A DNA stretch of 64,000 bases from Streptomyces macrolidinus (GCF_023887685.1 NZ_JAMWMR010000002.1:124001-188000), one strand, 5' to 3'; shown: positions 18,043 to 29,310, counted from the stretch's first letter. Translations and numbers: made by a program. Notes: a model not told the origin generated them from the letters alone.

Positions 18043-18942
18043 GTGGCGAACGGCGGTCCGGTCGAGCACGGGTTTCCGCATCTGGACACGGTGCGGGCGG
18101 CGATCACGGCGTTGTACAAGCGGCTGTCGTACGACACGGTGCGGACCTTCGCGACGAGTGTGGCCCCGGCCGATGTGGCGTTCTGCGATCAGGACGATCT
18201 GTATCTGGGCACTCAGCGGGTGGCGCGGGAGCTGGTGCGGCACTACCGGCTGCCGGATGCCCGGATGGTCGTGAGCTTCCGTGAGATGACCTTTGCGGCC
18301 AACGTCGAACTGGCCGCGGGGCCCGAGTACTTCATCGAGTTGAACGACCGGTTCCGCACGCATCGGCGGGACATCGGCGCGGCCCTCGCGCACGAGGTGA
18401 TGCATGTGTATCTGCACCGCCTCGGCCTGTCGTTCGCCGGGACGCGGGACAACGAGATCCTGACCGACACGGCGACGACGTATCTGGGCGCCGGCTGGCT
18501 GCTCCTGGACGCCTTCCGCGAGGACGCGCTGACGTCGCAGAAGCTCGGCTATCTCACCCCGGAGGAGTTCGGTTACGTGCTGGCCAAGCGGGCGCTGCTG
18601 TTCGATGAGGACCCGGCGATCTGGTTCACGAGCCCGCAGGCGTACACGGCGTACACGAAGGGCCTGGCGCTGGCCCGCCGCGACGGGCAGCAGCCGCCGT
18701 TGACGGCGGCCGGGTGGGCGGGCCGCCGCCGCTATGCCCGGGATCGCCGCCATGCCCAGGAGCGGTCGGGCCCCGGCCCGCGTCCGGATGCGCCGTACTC
18801 CTTCACGCGGGGTGACGGCGGTGGCCCGCTGCAGGTCTCCTTCCCGTGCCCGACGTGCGGGCAGCGGATCAGGGTGCCGGTGCGCGGGCGGGTACGGGCG
18901 CGGTGCGGGCTGTGCCGGACGGTGCTGGAGTGCGACACCTGA
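18043..18942 (+). CDS. Putative zinc metallopeptidase (HExxH) with C-terminal zinc ribbon
   Basis: 299 residues starting at GTG 18043. An HEVMH motif (117-121) with a further H125 suggests a metallopeptidase active site. The last 33 residues hold two CxxC pairs (C269/C272 and C288/C291) that would form a zinc ribbon. The middle has a basic, low-complexity linker. There is no signal peptide and no membrane span, so it is predicted cytoplasmic. I do not recognise a named family. The opening segment upstream of GTG 18043 is Gly-rich and rejected. Its substrate is unknown. Confidence 0.75.
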   Translation: MANGGPVEHGFPHLDTVRAAITALYKRLSYDTVRTFATSVAPADVAFCDQDDLYLGTQRVARELVRHYRLPDARMVVSFREMTFAANVELAAGPEYFIELNDRFRTHRRDIGAALAHEVMHVYLHRLGLSFAGTRDNEILTDTATTYLGAGWLLLDAFREDALTSQKLGYLTPEEFGYVLAKRALLFDEDPAIWFTSPQAYTAYTKGLALARRDGQQPPLTAAGWAGRRRYARDRRHAQERSGPGPRPDAPYSFTRGDGGGPLQVSFPCPTCGQRIRVPVRGRVRARCGLCRTVLECDT

Positions 18943-18945
18943 CGT

Positions 18946-20607
18946 TCAGTGGTGGTCGCCCTTGCTCGTGAGTTCGCGGTACTCCTCCGCCGTGGGCTTG
19001 GGGATGCGTGCCTGGGGCCCGTACAGCGCCTTGGCGAGGCGGGCGCGCAGCCGGTGGGCGCGCCCGATCTGCCGGGTGACGCCGCCCGCGTCGACGAGCG
19101 GTCCGATCTCGTACGGGGGTGCCTGCTCGTGCTGGGTGAGGGTGAACAGCCGTTCCGGGGAGAGGGGTTCGTGGATCTCGACGTATCCGCCGGTGGGGAG
19201 CCGTTTGATGATGCCGGTCTCCCGGCCGTGCATCACCTTGTCGCGGTCGCGGCGTTGGAGCCCGAGGCAGATCCGTTTGGTGAGGACGAACGCGAGGACG
19301 GGTACGACGAAGAACGCGATGCGGACGAACCAGGTGATCGCGTTGATGGAGAGGTGGAAGTGGGTGGCCCACAGGTCGTTGCCGCCGCCCACGAGCAGCA
19401 CCGCGTACAGCGAGAGCCAGGCCACGCCGAGGGCGGTGCGGACGGGGACGTTGCGTGGCCGGTCCAGGATGTGGTGTTCGCGCTTGTCCCCGGTCACCCA
19501 TGCTTCGACGAAGGGGTAGACGCCGATGGCGAGCATGATGAGCGGGAAGAGCATGAAGGGGATGAAGACGCCCAGTTGGAGGGTGTGGCCCCAGGCGTTG
19601 ATCTCCCATCCCGGCATCACCCGGATCAGGCCCTCGGAGAAGCCGAGGTACCAGTCGGGCTGGGCGCCGGTGGTGACCAGATCGGGCCGGTAGGGGCCGA
19701 AGGACCAGACGGGGTTGATGGTGGCGATCCCGCCGAGCAGCGCCAGGACACCGAAGACGAGGAAGAAGAACCCGCCGGCCTTGGCGGTGTAGACGGGCAT
19801 GAGCGGCATGCCCACCACGCTCTTCTCGTCGCGTCCGGGTCCGGGGTACTGGGTGTGCTTGTGGTAGAAGACCAGGATCAGATGGGCGACGACCAGGCCC
19901 AGCATGATCCCGGGCAGCAGCAGCACATGGATCGGGAAGAATCGCGGGATGATGTCGTGGCCCGGGAACTCGCCGCCGAAGAGGAAGAACGCGAGATACG
20001 TGCCGATGACCGGTACGGACAGGATGGCGCCCTGGGCGAAGCGGACGCCGGTGCCGGAGAGCAGGTCGTCGGGGAGCGAGTAGCCGGTGAGGCCGGTGAT
20101 CAGGGCGAGGAACAGCAGGGTCCAGCCGAACAGCCAGTTGACTTCGCGGGGCTTGCGGAAGGCGCCGGTGAAGAACACCCGCATCATGTGGATGAGCATC
20201 CCGGCGACGAAGACGAGGGCCGCCCAGTGGTGGATCTGCCGGATGAGCAGTCCGCCGCGTACGTCGAAGCTGATGTGCAGCGTCGACTCGTACGCCCTGG
20301 TCATGAGGACGCCGTTGAGTGGGTTGTAGGAGCCGTGGTAGACGGTCTCCGCGCTGCTCGGTTCGAAGAAGAGCGTGAGATAGATGCCGGTGAGGATGAG
20401 GACGAGGAAGCTGTAGAGGCAGACCTCGCCCAGCATGAAGGACCAGTGGTCCGGGAACACCTTGCGCATCAGGTAGTTGGCGGACCGGTGCGTGCCGAGG
20501 CGGCCGTCGGTCCAGTCGGCGAGCCGCTCGCCCTTGCCCGCCGGATGTCCGCGTCGCGAACTCCCGCCACCCGTCGGGTCGTTCGCCGTTCGTAGGCCGT
20601 CGTCCAT
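18946..20607 (-). CDS. Cytochrome b subunit of ubiquinol/menaquinol-cytochrome c reductase, solitary QcrB paralogue
   Basis: 553 residues, the actinobacterial QcrB form (cytochrome b plus subunit IV-like part and a cytoplasmic tail). Haem-ligand histidines occur in IRQIHHWAALVF and in HVLLLPG / VVAHLILVFYH, with PDDLLSGTG after the third helix and PDWYLGFSEG near the quinol site. In the usual operon QcrB is flanked by qcrA, qcrC and ctaE; here neither neighbour is respiratory. GGGGAGG precedes the ATG. It may substitute for the canonical subunit under some conditions, or serve another complex. Confidence 0.9.
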   Translation of the reverse strand: MDDGLRTANDPTGGGSSRRGHPAGKGERLADWTDGRLGTHRSANYLMRKVFPDHWSFMLGEVCLYSFLVLILTGIYLTLFFEPSSAETVYHGSYNPLNGVLMTRAYESTLHISFDVRGGLLIRQIHHWAALVFVAGMLIHMMRVFFTGAFRKPREVNWLFGWTLLFLALITGLTGYSLPDDLLSGTGVRFAQGAILSVPVIGTYLAFFLFGGEFPGHDIIPRFFPIHVLLLPGIMLGLVVAHLILVFYHKHTQYPGPGRDEKSVVGMPLMPVYTAKAGGFFFLVFGVLALLGGIATINPVWSFGPYRPDLVTTGAQPDWYLGFSEGLIRVMPGWEINAWGHTLQLGVFIPFMLFPLIMLAIGVYPFVEAWVTGDKREHHILDRPRNVPVRTALGVAWLSLYAVLLVGGGNDLWATHFHLSINAITWFVRIAFFVVPVLAFVLTKRICLGLQRRDRDKVMHGRETGIIKRLPTGGYVEIHEPLSPERLFTLTQHEQAPPYEIGPLVDAGGVTRQIGRAHRLRARLAKALYGPQARIPKPTAEEYRELTSKGDHH

Positions 20608-20665
20608 GGAACGCCTCCCCCACGCTTCACTTCAGAGTGGCACGGCGGGCGGCGCGGACCAAGAG

Positions 20666-20690
20666 GGGTGACGGCGGGATCCGGTCACCC
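20666..20690. promoter_or_regulatory. Inverted repeat upstream of the QcrB paralogue
   Basis: GGGTGAC (20666-20672) and GTCACCC (20684-20690) form a 7-bp inverted repeat with an 11-bp spacer, 59-83 bp upstream of the start. GTGAC/GTCAC half-sites resemble the BldD-type operator, but this is inference only. Confidence 0.3.
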
Positions 20691-20707
20691 TTGGAGCCGG
20701 GACGCGC

Positions 20708-20754
20708 GGCGGCGCCTGCCGGTGGTCCGGTCGGGACCGGGGGCAGGCGCCGCC
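20708..20754. terminator. Terminator downstream of gltD
   Basis: Arms GGCGGCGCCTGCC (20708-20720) and GGCAGGCGCCGCC (20742-20754) pair perfectly, and the loop contains a second short stem (GGTCC/GGACC). It starts 9 bp beyond the gltD stop. Confidence 0.8.
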
Positions 20755-20762
20755 TGGGTGGG

Positions 20763-22218
<1,456 letters not shown>

Positions 22219-22226
<8 letters not shown>

Positions 22227-25200
22227 GGGTCGCCGCCTCCATCATCTTCTCGGTGATCTCGGTCTCGGAGAGACCGGCTCGCTCGGCGGCGTCCTTGGCG
22301 GCGAGCACTGCCTTGTACGTACGGGGGATGATCTTGCTGAAGCGGTCCACGGCCACGGGCCATTCGGCCAGGAGCTTCCCGGCGACCGTGGAACCGGTCT
22401 CCTCGGCGTGGCGGCGCACCACGTCGTGCAGCCACTGTCGGTCGGTGTCGTCCAGGGCCTCGACGGCGTCCTGGTTGCCGACGTTGACGTGGTCGCGGTC
22501 CAGATCGAGGACGTAGGCGATGCCACCGGACATACCGGCCGCGAAGTTGCGGCCGGTCTCGCCGAGCACGACCGCGTGCCCGCCGGTCATGTACTCGCAG
22601 CCGTGGTCGCCCACGCCCTCCGCGACCACCAGCGCACCGGAGTTGCGAACACAGAACCGCTCGCCCGTGCTGCCGCGCAGGAACAGCTCGCCGCCGGTCG
22701 CGCCGTAGGCGATGGTGTTGCCCGCGATCGTCGCGTACTCGGCGAGGTGCTCGGCGCCGCGGTCCGGGCGGACGACGACCCGGCCGCCGGACAGGCCCTT
22801 GGCGACGTAGTCGTTGGCGTCGCCCTCCAGGCGCAGCGTGATGCCGCGCGGCAGGAACGCGCCGAAGGACTGGCCCGCCGAGCCGGTGAAGGTGATGTCG
22901 ATCGTGTCGTCGGGCAGGCCCGCGCCGCCGAACTTCTTCGTCACCTCGTGGCCGAGCATGGTGCCGACCGTGCGGTTGATGTTGCGGATCGGGACCTGGG
23001 CGCGCACCGGCTGGGCGTCGGCCGCCGAGCCCGCGGCCAGGGCGTCGGCGGCGAGCTTGATCAGCTCGTTGTCGAGCGCCTTCTGCAGACCGTGGTCCTG
23101 GGCGATGACCTGGTGGCGTACGGCGCCCTTCGGCAGTTCGGGGACGTGGAACAGCGGCTCCAGGTCCAGGCCCTGTGCCTTCCAGTGGTCGACGGCCCGC
23201 CGTACGTCGAGGACCTCGGTGTGGCCGACGGCCTCCTCGATGGAGCGGAAGCCGAGTTCGGCCAGCAGTTCGCGGACCTCCTCGGCGATGAACTGGAAGA
23301 AGTTCACGATGTGGTCGGCCTTGCCGGTGAAGCGCTCGCGCAGCACCGGGTTCTGGGTGGCGATGCCGACCGGGCAGGTGTCCAGATGGCAGACGCGCAT
23401 CATGACGCAGCCGGAGACGACGAGCGGCGCGGTCGCGAATCCGAACTCCTCGGCGCCGAGGAGGGCGGCGATGACGACGTCGCGGCCGGTCTTCAACTGG
23501 CCGTCGGTCTGGACGACGATACGGTCGCGCAACCCGTTGAGCAGCAGCGTCTGCTGGGTCTCGGCGAGGCCGAGTTCCCAGGGTCCGCCCGCGTGCTTGA
23601 GGGAGGTCAGCGGGGAGGCGCCGGTGCCGCCGTCGTGCCCGGAGATCAGGACGACGTCGGCGTGCGCCTTGGAGACGCCCGCGGCGACCGTGCCGACCCC
23701 GACCTCGGAGACCAGCTTCACATGGATGCGGGCCGAAGGGTTGGCGTTCTTGAGGTCGTGGATGAGCTGGGCCAGGTCCTCGATGGAGTAGATGTCGTGG
23801 TGCGGCGGCGGGGAGATGAGCCCCACGCCCGGCGTCGAGTGCCGGGTCCTGGCCACCCACGGGTACACCTTGTGGCCGGGCAGTTGGCCGCCCTCGCCGG
23901 GCTTGGCGCCCTGGGCCATCTTGATCTGGATGTCGTCCGCGTTGACCAGGTACTCGGAGGTCACGCCGAAGCGGCCGGAGGCCACCTGCTTGATCGCCGA
24001 GCGGCGCGCCGGGTCGTACAGGCGCTCGGCGTCCTCGCCGCCCTCGCCGGTGTTGGACTTGGCGCCCAGCCGGTTCATGGCGAGGGCGAGCGTCTCGTGC
24101 GCCTCCTGGGAGATGGAGCCGTACGACATGGCGCCCGTGGAGAAGCGCCGGACGATCTCGGAGACGGGCTCGACCTCGTCGAGCGGGATCGGCTCGCGTC
24201 CGCAGGCGCCGTCCTTGCTTGTCTTCAGGGCGAACAGGCCGCGCAGGGTCATCAGCCGCTCGGACTGCTCGTTCACGCGGGAGGTGTACTGGCGGAAGAC
24301 GTCGTAGCGGCCGGTGCGGGTGGCGTGCTGGAGGCGGAAGACCGTCTCGGGGTCGAAGAGGTGCGGTTCGCCCTCGCGGCGCCACTGGTACTCGCCGCCG
24401 ATCTCCAGCGCGCGGTGCGCGGGGGCGATACCGGAGGCGGGGTAGGCCTTGGCGTGGCGGGCGGCGACCTCCTGGGCGATGACGTCGATGCCGACGCCGC
24501 CGATCTTGGTGGCCGTGCCGTCGAAGTACGTGGCGACGAAGCCCTCCTCCAGGCCGACGGCCTCGAAGACCTGGGCGCCGCGGTAGGAGGCGACGGTCGA
24601 GATGCCCATCTTGGACATGACCTTCAGCACGCCCTTGCCGAGGGCGTGGATCAGGTTGCGGATGGCCTTCTCGGTCTCGATGCCCGGCAGGAACGTACCC
24701 GCGCGGACGAGGTCCTCGACGGACTCCATCGCGAGGTACGGGTTGACGGCGGCGGCGCCGTAGCCGATGAGCAGGGCGACATGGTGGACCTCGCGGACGT
24801 CACCGGCCTCGACGAGCAGGCCCACCTGGGTGCGCTGCTTGGTGCGGATGAGGTGGTGGTGGACGGCCGCGGTGAGCAGCAGCGACGGGATCGGCGCGTG
24901 CTCGGCGTCCGAGTGGCGGTCGGAGAGGACGATCAGCCGGGCGCCGTTGTCGATCGCGGCGTCGGCCTCGGCGCAGATCTCCGCGATGCGCGCGGCGAGG
25001 GCGGCACCGCCGCCGGAGACCCGGTAGAGACCGGAGAGCGTGGCGGCCTTCATCCCGGGCATGTCGCCGTCGGCGTTGATGTGGATCAGCTTGGCCAGCT
25101 CGTCGTTGTCGATGACCGGGAAGGGCAGGACGACGCTGCGGCAGGACGCGGCGGTCGGCTCCAGCAGATTGCCCTGCGGGCCCAGCGACGAGCGCAGGGA

Positions 25201-26832
25201 GGTGACCAGCTCCTCGCGGATCGCGTCCAAGGGCGGGTTGGTGACCTGCGCGAAGAGCTGGGTGAAGTAGTCGAAGAGCAGCCGGGGGCGCTCGGAGAGC
25301 GCAGCGATCGGCGAGTCCGTGCCCATGGAGCCGATGGGCTCGGCGCCGGTCTTGGCCATCGGTGCGAGGAGGACGCGCAGTTCCTCCTCGGTGTAGCCGA
25401 AGGTCTGCTGGCGGCGGGTGACCGAGGCGTGGGTGTGGACGATGTGCTCGCGCTCGGGCAGGTCGCCCAGCTCGATCTCCCCGGCCTGGAGCCACTCCTG
25501 GTAGGGCTGCTGGGCGGCGAGGGTCGCCTTGATCTCCTCGTCCTCGATGATGCGGTGCTCGGCGGTGTCGACGAGGAACATCCGGCCGGGCTGCAGCCGC
25601 CCCTTGCGGACGACCCGGGACGGCTCGATGTCCAGGATGCCGACCTCGGAGCCGAGGACGACCAGGCCGTCGTCGGTGACCCAGTAGCGGCCGGGGCGCA
25701 GTCCGTTGCGGTCCAGTACGGCGCCGACCTGGGTGCCGTCGGTGAAGGTGACGCAGGCCGGGCCGTCCCAGGGCTCCATCAGCGTGGAGTGGAACTCGTA
25801 GAACGCGCGCCGGGCCGGGTCCATGGAGGCGTGGTTCTCCCAGGCCTCCGGGATCATCATCAGCACGGAGTGCGGCAGGGAACGTCCGCCGAGGTGCAGC
25901 AGTTCCAGGACCTCGTCGAAGGAGGCGGAGTCGGAGGCGTCGGGGGTGCAGATCGGGAACAGCCGTGCCAGCTTCTCCCCCGGCCCGAACAGCTCGGACA
26001 TCAACTGTGACTCGCGGGCGCGCATCCAGTTGCGGTTGCCCTTGACCGTGTTGATCTCGCCGTTGTGCGCGACGAAGCGGTACGGGTGGGCGAGCGGCCA
26101 GCTCGGGAAGGTGTTGGTGGAGAAGCGCGAGTGGACCAGCGCGATCGCGGTGGCGAAGCGGCGATCGGACAGGTCCGGGAAGAAGGGTTCGAGCTGGCCG
26201 GTGGTCAGCATGCCCTTGTAGACGATGGTGCGGGCGGACAGCGACGGGAAATAAACGCCGGCCTCGCGTTCGGCGCGCTTGCGCAGCGCGAACGCCTTGC
26301 GGTCGAGGTCGATGCCGGTGCGCACGCCGTCGGTCACGAAGAGCTGGCGCAGGTGGGGCATGGTCGAGCGGGCGGTGGCGCCGAGCAGCTCGGGGGCGAC
26401 GGGGACCGTGCGCCAGCCGAGGACGGTCAGGCCCTCGTCCGCGGCGATCGCCTCGATCCGGGCGACGGCCTCGTCGGTGCCGGACGTGGGCAGGAAGGCG
26501 ATACCGACCGCGTAGGCGCCCGCCTCGGGCAGCTCGCATCCGGCCACGTCTCGGAAGAAGGCGTCGGGGACCTGGGAGAGGATGCCGGCGCCGTCTCCGG
26601 AGTCGGGCTCGCTGCCCGTGGCGCCGCGGTGCTCGAGGTTGCGCAGCACGGTGAGCGCCTGCTCGACCAGTGTGTGGCTCGCCTCACCGGTGAGGGTCGC
26701 TACGAAGCCGACGCCGCAGGCGTCGTGCTCGTCGCGGGGGTCGTACATGCCCTGCGCGGCAGGGCGGGCATCCATGAAGGACCAGGTCCGGTCCGTCGCG
26801 GAGTGCTGGGACGGCTGGCGCGGCGTACGCAT
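22219..26832 (-). CDS. gltB: Glutamate synthase (NADPH) large subunit
   Basis: 1537 residues. The class II glutamine amidotransferase domain has its nucleophile in HDACGVGF, near residue 38 of the unprocessed form, followed by [10 protein letters not shown]. The central and FMN domains include [11 protein letters not shown] and [14 protein letters not shown]. The 3Fe-4S cysteines are in [15 protein letters not shown]. The C-terminal GXGXG beta-helix closes the protein. I placed the start at ATG 26832, preceded by GGGAGAG. An upstream in-frame ATG at 26964 would add 44 unusual residues and lacks a ribosome site. Typical length is about 1510-1530. Confidence 0.94.
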
Positions 26833-27144
26833 CGGCTCTCCCGTCGTCGTCGTGGCATGGTGCTGGTGCCGAGGGACGACGTTGGCCCTCCGCGTGGAGT
26901 GCGTGATTCCGTGCAGTTCAGATGATGGAGCCTGTTCCGTGAGACGGATAGCTCGTTCCACCATGCGGACATCGCCGGGGTACGGCGCGGGAGGTCCACT
27001 GCTGCACGGTGTGGGGACTTACGAGGGGGCGCGGGGGAACAGATCGATGTCCGTCGGCCCGGGGTGCGGCGGGCCTCGTCGCCCGCCGCGATCTCTTGCG
27101 AAGCAGGCGTCATTGCCCGCGCTGCTTACGGGTCATGCCCGGCG

Positions 27145-27171
27145 GTAACCCGGTCGAAACCGCCGGGTAAA
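27145..27171. promoter_or_regulatory. GlnR-box-like sequence upstream of gltB
   Basis: GTAAC-6nt-GAAAC-6nt-GTAAA at 27145-27149, 27156-27160 and 27167-27171 follows the GlnR pattern gTnAC-n6-GaAAC-n6-gTnAC. It lies about 310 bp upstream of gltB, a nitrogen-assimilation gene. The same bases are part of a 9-bp inverted repeat, so a structural role is an alternative. Confidence 0.4.
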
Positions 27172-27177
27172 ACAACT

Positions 27178-27237
27178 CCTTGTGCGAGGCTCCTCGCACA
27201 AGGGCCTGTCTGACAGGGAATTGTCAGACAGGCCCTT
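27178..27237 (-). terminator. Tandem double-hairpin terminator after the VIT gene
   Basis: On the minus strand, hairpin one has 16-bp arms (27222-27237 with 27200-27215, loop 6 nt). Hairpin two has 12-bp arms (27192-27203 with 27178-27189, loop 2 nt). TTGTTTT follows (27169-27175). The hairpins share four bases (27200-27203), so they compete at the base. It begins 13 bp after the VIT stop. Confidence 0.85.
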
Positions 27238-27250
27238 GGAGTCGCACGCG

Positions 27251-27982
27251 TCAGCCTACGGCGGTACCGAACAGGGTGCCCAGAAGGAAGGTCACGCCCG
27301 CGGCGGCGCCACCGAGGGCGAGCTGCCGCAGCCCGCTGTACCCCCAGCTCCGCGCGGTGACCTTGGCGACGACCGCGCCGCAGAGGAAGAGCCCGGCGAG
27401 CGCGAGCAGCACGGCGGGCCACAGGGCGCTGGCACCCAGCAGATACGGGAGGACGGGCAGCAGGGCGCCGAGCGCGAAGGACCCGAAGCTGGAGACGGCG
27501 GCGACCATCGGCGAGGGCAGGTCGCCGGGGTCGATGCCCAGCTCCTCGCGCGCGTGTATCTCCAGGGCCTGCTCGGGGTCGCGGGAGAGCTGCCGGGCGA
27601 CCTCACGGGCCAGGCCGGGCTCGACGCCGCGGGCTTCGTAGAGCGCCGCCAGCTCTTCCTCCTCGCCCTCCGGGTGCTTCTTCAGCTCGCGCCGCTCGAC
27701 GTCGAGTTCGGCCTCGACCAGTTCGCGCTGCGAGGCGACGGAGGTGTACTCGCCGGCGGCCATGGAGAAGGCGCCCGCGGCCAGGCCCGCCAGGCCGGTG
27801 ATGATGATGGTCTGCCGGCTGACGGCTCCCCCGGCGACGCCCGTCATCAGCGCCAGATTGGACACCAGCCCGTCCATCGCACCGAAGACGGCCGGGCGCA
27901 GCCAGCCACCGTTGACATCGCGGTGGGTGTGGTTGTTCCGGTGCGCCTCGTGCAGCGTCGCTTTGGTCTCGATGATGGCCAT
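27251..27982 (-). CDS. VIT1/CCC1-family iron/manganese transporter
   Basis: A 243-residue membrane protein of the VIT/CCC1 family, which moves Fe(II) or Mn(II) out of the cytoplasm. It contains FGAMDGLVSNLALMTGVAG and GLAAGAFSMAAGEYTSVASQ, the conserved first and second helices with metal ligands. A Glu-rich cytoplasmic segment (about 95-145, EELDVERRELKKHPEGEEEE region) matches the metal-binding domain. Three more helices end the protein. A good iron-box candidate lies 89-107 bp upstream. It is monocistronic with a double-hairpin terminator. Confidence 0.9.
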   Translation of the reverse strand: MAIIETKATLHEAHRNNHTHRDVNGGWLRPAVFGAMDGLVSNLALMTGVAGGAVSRQTIIITGLAGLAAGAFSMAAGEYTSVASQRELVEAELDVERRELKKHPEGEEEELAALYEARGVEPGLAREVARQLSRDPEQALEIHAREELGIDPGDLPSPMVAAVSSFGSFALGALLPVLPYLLGASALWPAVLLALAGLFLCGAVVAKVTARSWGYSGLRQLALGGAAAGVTFLLGTLFGTAVG

Positions 27983-28028
27983 GCCCCAGCCCCCAACATG
28001 CTTGATTGGACTGTTTCCACTTTTCGAC

Positions 28029-28049
28029 TACGCCGAAAGTACGCCGAAA
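28029..28049. repeat. Direct repeat TACGCCGAAA x2 upstream of the VIT gene
   Basis: TACGCCGAAA occurs at 28029-28038 and 28040-28049, an 11-bp period, about 50-65 bp upstream of the VIT start in the promoter zone. Confidence 0.6.
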
Positions 28050-28070
28050 TTCTGGATCCCGCCAGCAAGG

Positions 28071-28089
28071 AAAGGCTGGGCTAACCTGC
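28071..28089. promoter_or_regulatory. Candidate iron box (DmdR1/IdeR operator) upstream of the VIT gene
   Basis: AAAGGCTGGGCTAACCTGC matches 13 of 19 positions of the consensus TTAGGTTAGGCTAACCTAA, including the whole GGCTAACCT half. The downstream gene encodes an iron/manganese transporter, so control by the iron regulator is biologically coherent. Binding is inferred. Confidence 0.55.
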
Positions 28090-28128
28090 GGTTTTACCTT
28101 CGCATGCCCATTCAGGCTCGCACACACG

Positions 28129-28167
28129 TACGCCGGGATCGAAGGCCATGCCCTCGATCCCGGCGTA
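28129..28167 (-). terminator. Terminator downstream of lgt
   Basis: Perfect 14-bp inverted repeat: TACGCCGGGATCGA (28129-28142) and TCGATCCCGGCGTA (28154-28167), loop 11 nt, 14 bp beyond the lgt stop. Confidence 0.8.
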
Positions 28168-28181
28168 TGCGAAACCCTGCT

Positions 28182-29243
28182 TCAGACCTTCTTCGCCGAC
28201 TTGACCTCGTCCGCTGCGGCCTCGGTGTCCTCAGGGGCCTCGGTGTCGTCGGAGGCTTCGGTGTCCCCCGTAGCCCCCGCGGCCTTGGTGGCGTCCTCAG
28301 GGGCCTTCTCGGCCTGCTTCTCGCCCTTCGGCCCCTGGCCGCCCGTGGAGTCGGCCTTGGCGTCGGTCATGGAATCGGTCGTGGCATCGGCCTTGGAGTC
28401 GGCCGCTGCCTCGACCGCCGCCTCGGACGCGCCCGGTTCCACGACCGCCTCCCGGCCCGGCCGCAGCCGTGCCGACACCACGAGGTAGGTCGCGGCGAGC
28501 AGGAACACCAGGGCCGCCGTCCAGACGTTCAGTCGCACGCCCAGGATGTGATGCGCGTCATCGACCCGCATGTACTCGATCCAGCCGCGGCCCGCGCAGT
28601 ACCCGGCCACGTACAGCGCGAACGCGCGCCCATGGCCGAGCTGGAAGCGGCGGTCCGCCCAGATCACCAGGAATCCGACGCCGACGCACCACAGCGACTC
28701 GTACAGGAAGGTCGGGTGGTAGTAGCCGGGGGCCCGGCCGTCCGTCGCCGCCGTGATGTGCAGCGCCCAGGGCAGGTCCGTCGCCCGCCCGTACAGCTCC
28801 TGGTTGAACCAGTTGCCCCAGCGGCCGATCGCCTGGGCGAAGACGATGCCGGGGGCGAGGGCGTCGGCGTACGCGGGCAGGGGGATGCCCCGGCGGCGAC
28901 AGCCGATCCACGCGCCGAGCGCACCGAGCGCGATCGCGCCCCAGATACCGAGCCCGCCCTGCCAGACCTTGAAGGCGTCCACCCAGTCACGGCCCTCGCT
29001 GAAGTACAGCTCGTAGTCCGTGATCACGTGGTACAGCCGGCCGCCGACGAGGCCGAAGGGCACCGCCCAGACCGCGATGTCGGCCACCGTGCCGGCCCGC
29101 CCTCCCCGGGCGATCCAGCGCTTGTTGCCGAGCCACACGGCCACGAAGACGCCGATGATGATGCAGAACGCGTAGCCGCGCAGCGGAACGGGGCCGAGAT
29201 GCAGCACTCCGCGCGACGGGCTGGGGATATAGGCAAGTTCCAT
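28182..29243 (-). CDS. lgt: Prolipoprotein diacylglyceryl transferase
   Basis: 353 residues. Lgt attaches diacylglycerol to the lipobox cysteine of prelipoproteins such as LivK in this window. About seven membrane helices and the signature GRWGNWFNQELYGR (consensus GRxGNFxNxExxGR) are present. The last 80 residues are a low-complexity Ala/Glu/Asp/Thr/Lys tail without homology, common in Streptomyces Lgt. The start at ATG 29243 (MELAYIPSPSRG) is chosen because the first helix follows at the expected distance; the extension to 29288 is not typical. Confidence 0.94.
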   Translation of the reverse strand: MELAYIPSPSRGVLHLGPVPLRGYAFCIIIGVFVAVWLGNKRWIARGGRAGTVADIAVWAVPFGLVGGRLYHVITDYELYFSEGRDWVDAFKVWQGGLGIWGAIALGALGAWIGCRRRGIPLPAYADALAPGIVFAQAIGRWGNWFNQELYGRATDLPWALHITAATDGRAPGYYHPTFLYESLWCVGVGFLVIWADRRFQLGHGRAFALYVAGYCAGRGWIEYMRVDDAHHILGVRLNVWTAALVFLLAATYLVVSARLRPGREAVVEPGASEAAVEAAADSKADATTDSMTDAKADSTGGQGPKGEKQAEKAPEDATKAAGATGDTEASDDTEAPEDTEAAADEVKSAKKV

Positions 29244-29310
29244 GGCAGGTCCGACGCTACCGTGCCGGGCAGGTGGCTTGGCAACCATCCCGGCTACGGC
29301 TCCATAACGT

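Larger units (their letters stand above)
26833..27250. other. Intergenic region gltB-VIT: promoter area plus stacked hairpins
   Basis: About 420 bp without a gene. From the VIT side it holds a 16-bp stem hairpin (27200-27237), a 12-bp hairpin (27178-27203), a TTGTTTT run on the minus strand (27169-27175) and an imperfect palindrome with GlnR-like spacing (27138-27182). The rest, nearest gltB, is probably its promoter and leader. Confidence 0.7.

Noticed and set aside
26833..26964. Upstream start of gltB at ATG 26964
   Set aside because: It adds 44 unusual residues without a ribosome site and would leave the amidotransferase Cys far from the N-terminus.
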